Shown here: positions 63,582-64,000 of the stretch, in pieces
How the letters are laid out: every line of letters begins with the position of its first letter
Numbering within the stretch: position 1 is the stretch's first letter
Origin: Nitrospirales bacterium
GTDB lineage: Bacteria > Nitrospirota > Nitrospiria > Nitrospirales > UBA8639
DNA: 64,000 nt
NCBI GenBank assembly: GCA_022825885.1
Contig: JAJDVY010000020.1
Location: 1-64,000, forward strand
Direction: 5' to 3'
The notes under the pieces: generated by a model
Database searches by the model: none
What the model saw: the letters and a program-made list of their open reading frames with translations, nothing else
What the model was told of the DNA's origin: nothing
Made by a program: the position numbers and the translations under genes

Positions 63582-63610
63582 TTGGATCGATCGAGTCAAG
63601 GCGGTTTGGA

Positions 63611-63640
63611 AAAACGGGCAGGAGGTTCCTGCCCGTTTTT
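63611..63640 (+). terminator. Strong rho-independent terminator after the SmbP-like gene
   Basis: CGGGCAGGA (63615-63623) and TCCTGCCCG (63627-63635) form a 9-bp stem, extended by AAAA/TTTT, with a T-run after it. Confidence 0.92.
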
Positions 63641-63669
63641 GTTTTGGGAGCCGGTGAAAGCGACAAGCG

Positions 63670-64000
63670 ATGAACGTCGGGTATTGTCAGACTCATCCTG
63701 AATTCGGGGAAGTGCAACGCAATATCGAGCAGGTGGCTTCCCGGCTGGATTCGGTGGACTGCGACCTGCTCGTCCTGCCGGAATTTGCCTTTTCCGGGTA
63801 TCAATTTATCAGTCAGGAGGAAGTCTTCGAATTATCGGAACGGGTTCCGGACGGTCCGACGACACAAGCCTGCATGGAACTGGCCCGCCGGCATCGGATG
63901 CATTTGGTCGTGGGGTTGCCTGAAAAGGCGGGGCAGCATTGCTATAACTCGGCGATCGTGGTAGGGCCTTCGGGATTCCTGGGGTGTTACCGCAAAACGC
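63670..64000 (+). CDS. Carbon-nitrogen hydrolase (nitrilase superfamily), 3' end outside window
   Basis: The reading frame from ATG 63670 is open to the window end (110 residues visible). MNVGYCQTHPEFGEVQRNIE, LLVLPEFAFSGYQF with the catalytic Glu, and YNSAIVVGPSGFLGCYRKT are typical of nitrilase-superfamily amidases. The catalytic Lys region is just beginning (YRKT) and the Cys lies beyond the window. The substrate cannot be told. Confidence 0.85.
   Translation, partial: MNVGYCQTHPEFGEVQRNIEQVASRLDSVDCDLLVLPEFAFSGYQFISQEEVFELSERVPDGPTTQACMELARRHRMHLVVGLPEKAGQHCYNSAIVVGPSGFLGCYRKT

Overview
The window looks like a chromosomal segment of a Nitrospirota bacterium, most probably Nitrospira-like. 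That placement rests on gene content: a class II ribonucleotide reductase, a pentaheme cytochrome next to a SmbP-type small metal-binding protein, and the mix of housekeeping genes. It is recognition, not a database match. Two accessory blocks interrupt the housekeeping DNA: a composite defence island at about 9.9-22.0 kb and a second restriction-modification operon at 34.3-42.2 kb.

Layout. 0-3.3 kb: 3' end of rpoD, tRNA-Ile(CAT), a coiled-coil zinc-ribbon protein, RNase P RNA, tRNA-Glu and a secreted SUMF1-fold protein. 3.3-9.8 kb: a short MITE-like element ending on the stop codon of nrdJ, then nrdJ itself. Its upstream region carries two NrdR boxes 32 bp apart over a promoter and two perfect DnaA boxes. 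A small membrane protein, a Trk/Ktr potassium channel subunit and a secreted protein follow. 9.9-22.0 kb (minus strand): hsdM, hsdS, ptuA and ptuB joined by 4-bp overlaps, then a DUF4365-TPR protein, a transposase scar, a DUF433/PIN-like toxin-antitoxin pair and hsdR. The HsdR carries a complete LexA/S24-like self-cleavage module at its C-terminus. This composite is the most unusual system in the window.

22.3-34.2 kb: tandem tRNA methylthiotransferases mtaB and miaB, tRNA-Arg, a HEAT-repeat protein, a RusA-like nuclease, an orphan mraZ, comF, an ABC ATPase, pyrD, a cation efflux protein, an HTH-only regulator and an FtsX-like permease. 34.3-42.2 kb: a mod, OLD-like (ATPase + TOPRIM) and res operon, again with 4-bp overlaps, ending in a decayed parDE pair. 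The mod gene carries three in-frame copies of a palindromic repeat.

42.3-59.5 kb: bioB; the ribosome/GTPase cluster rplU-rpmA-obg-proB-nadD-rsfS, with rsfS apparently starting at AUU; ilvE; the run of a binding protein, an M50 protease, trpS, gapA, pgk, tpiA and secG; a Xer recombinase; two small unassigned genes; and a threonine dehydratase-like enzyme. 59.5-64 kb: a second copy of the MITE, a deacetylase-family protein, a pentaheme cytochrome, a rhodanese, SmbP and the start of a nitrilase-family gene that runs off the window.

Working together, the core genes cover transcription, tRNA maturation and modification, dNTP supply, glycolysis/gluconeogenesis and ribosome assembly. The two islands supply layered anti-phage functions.
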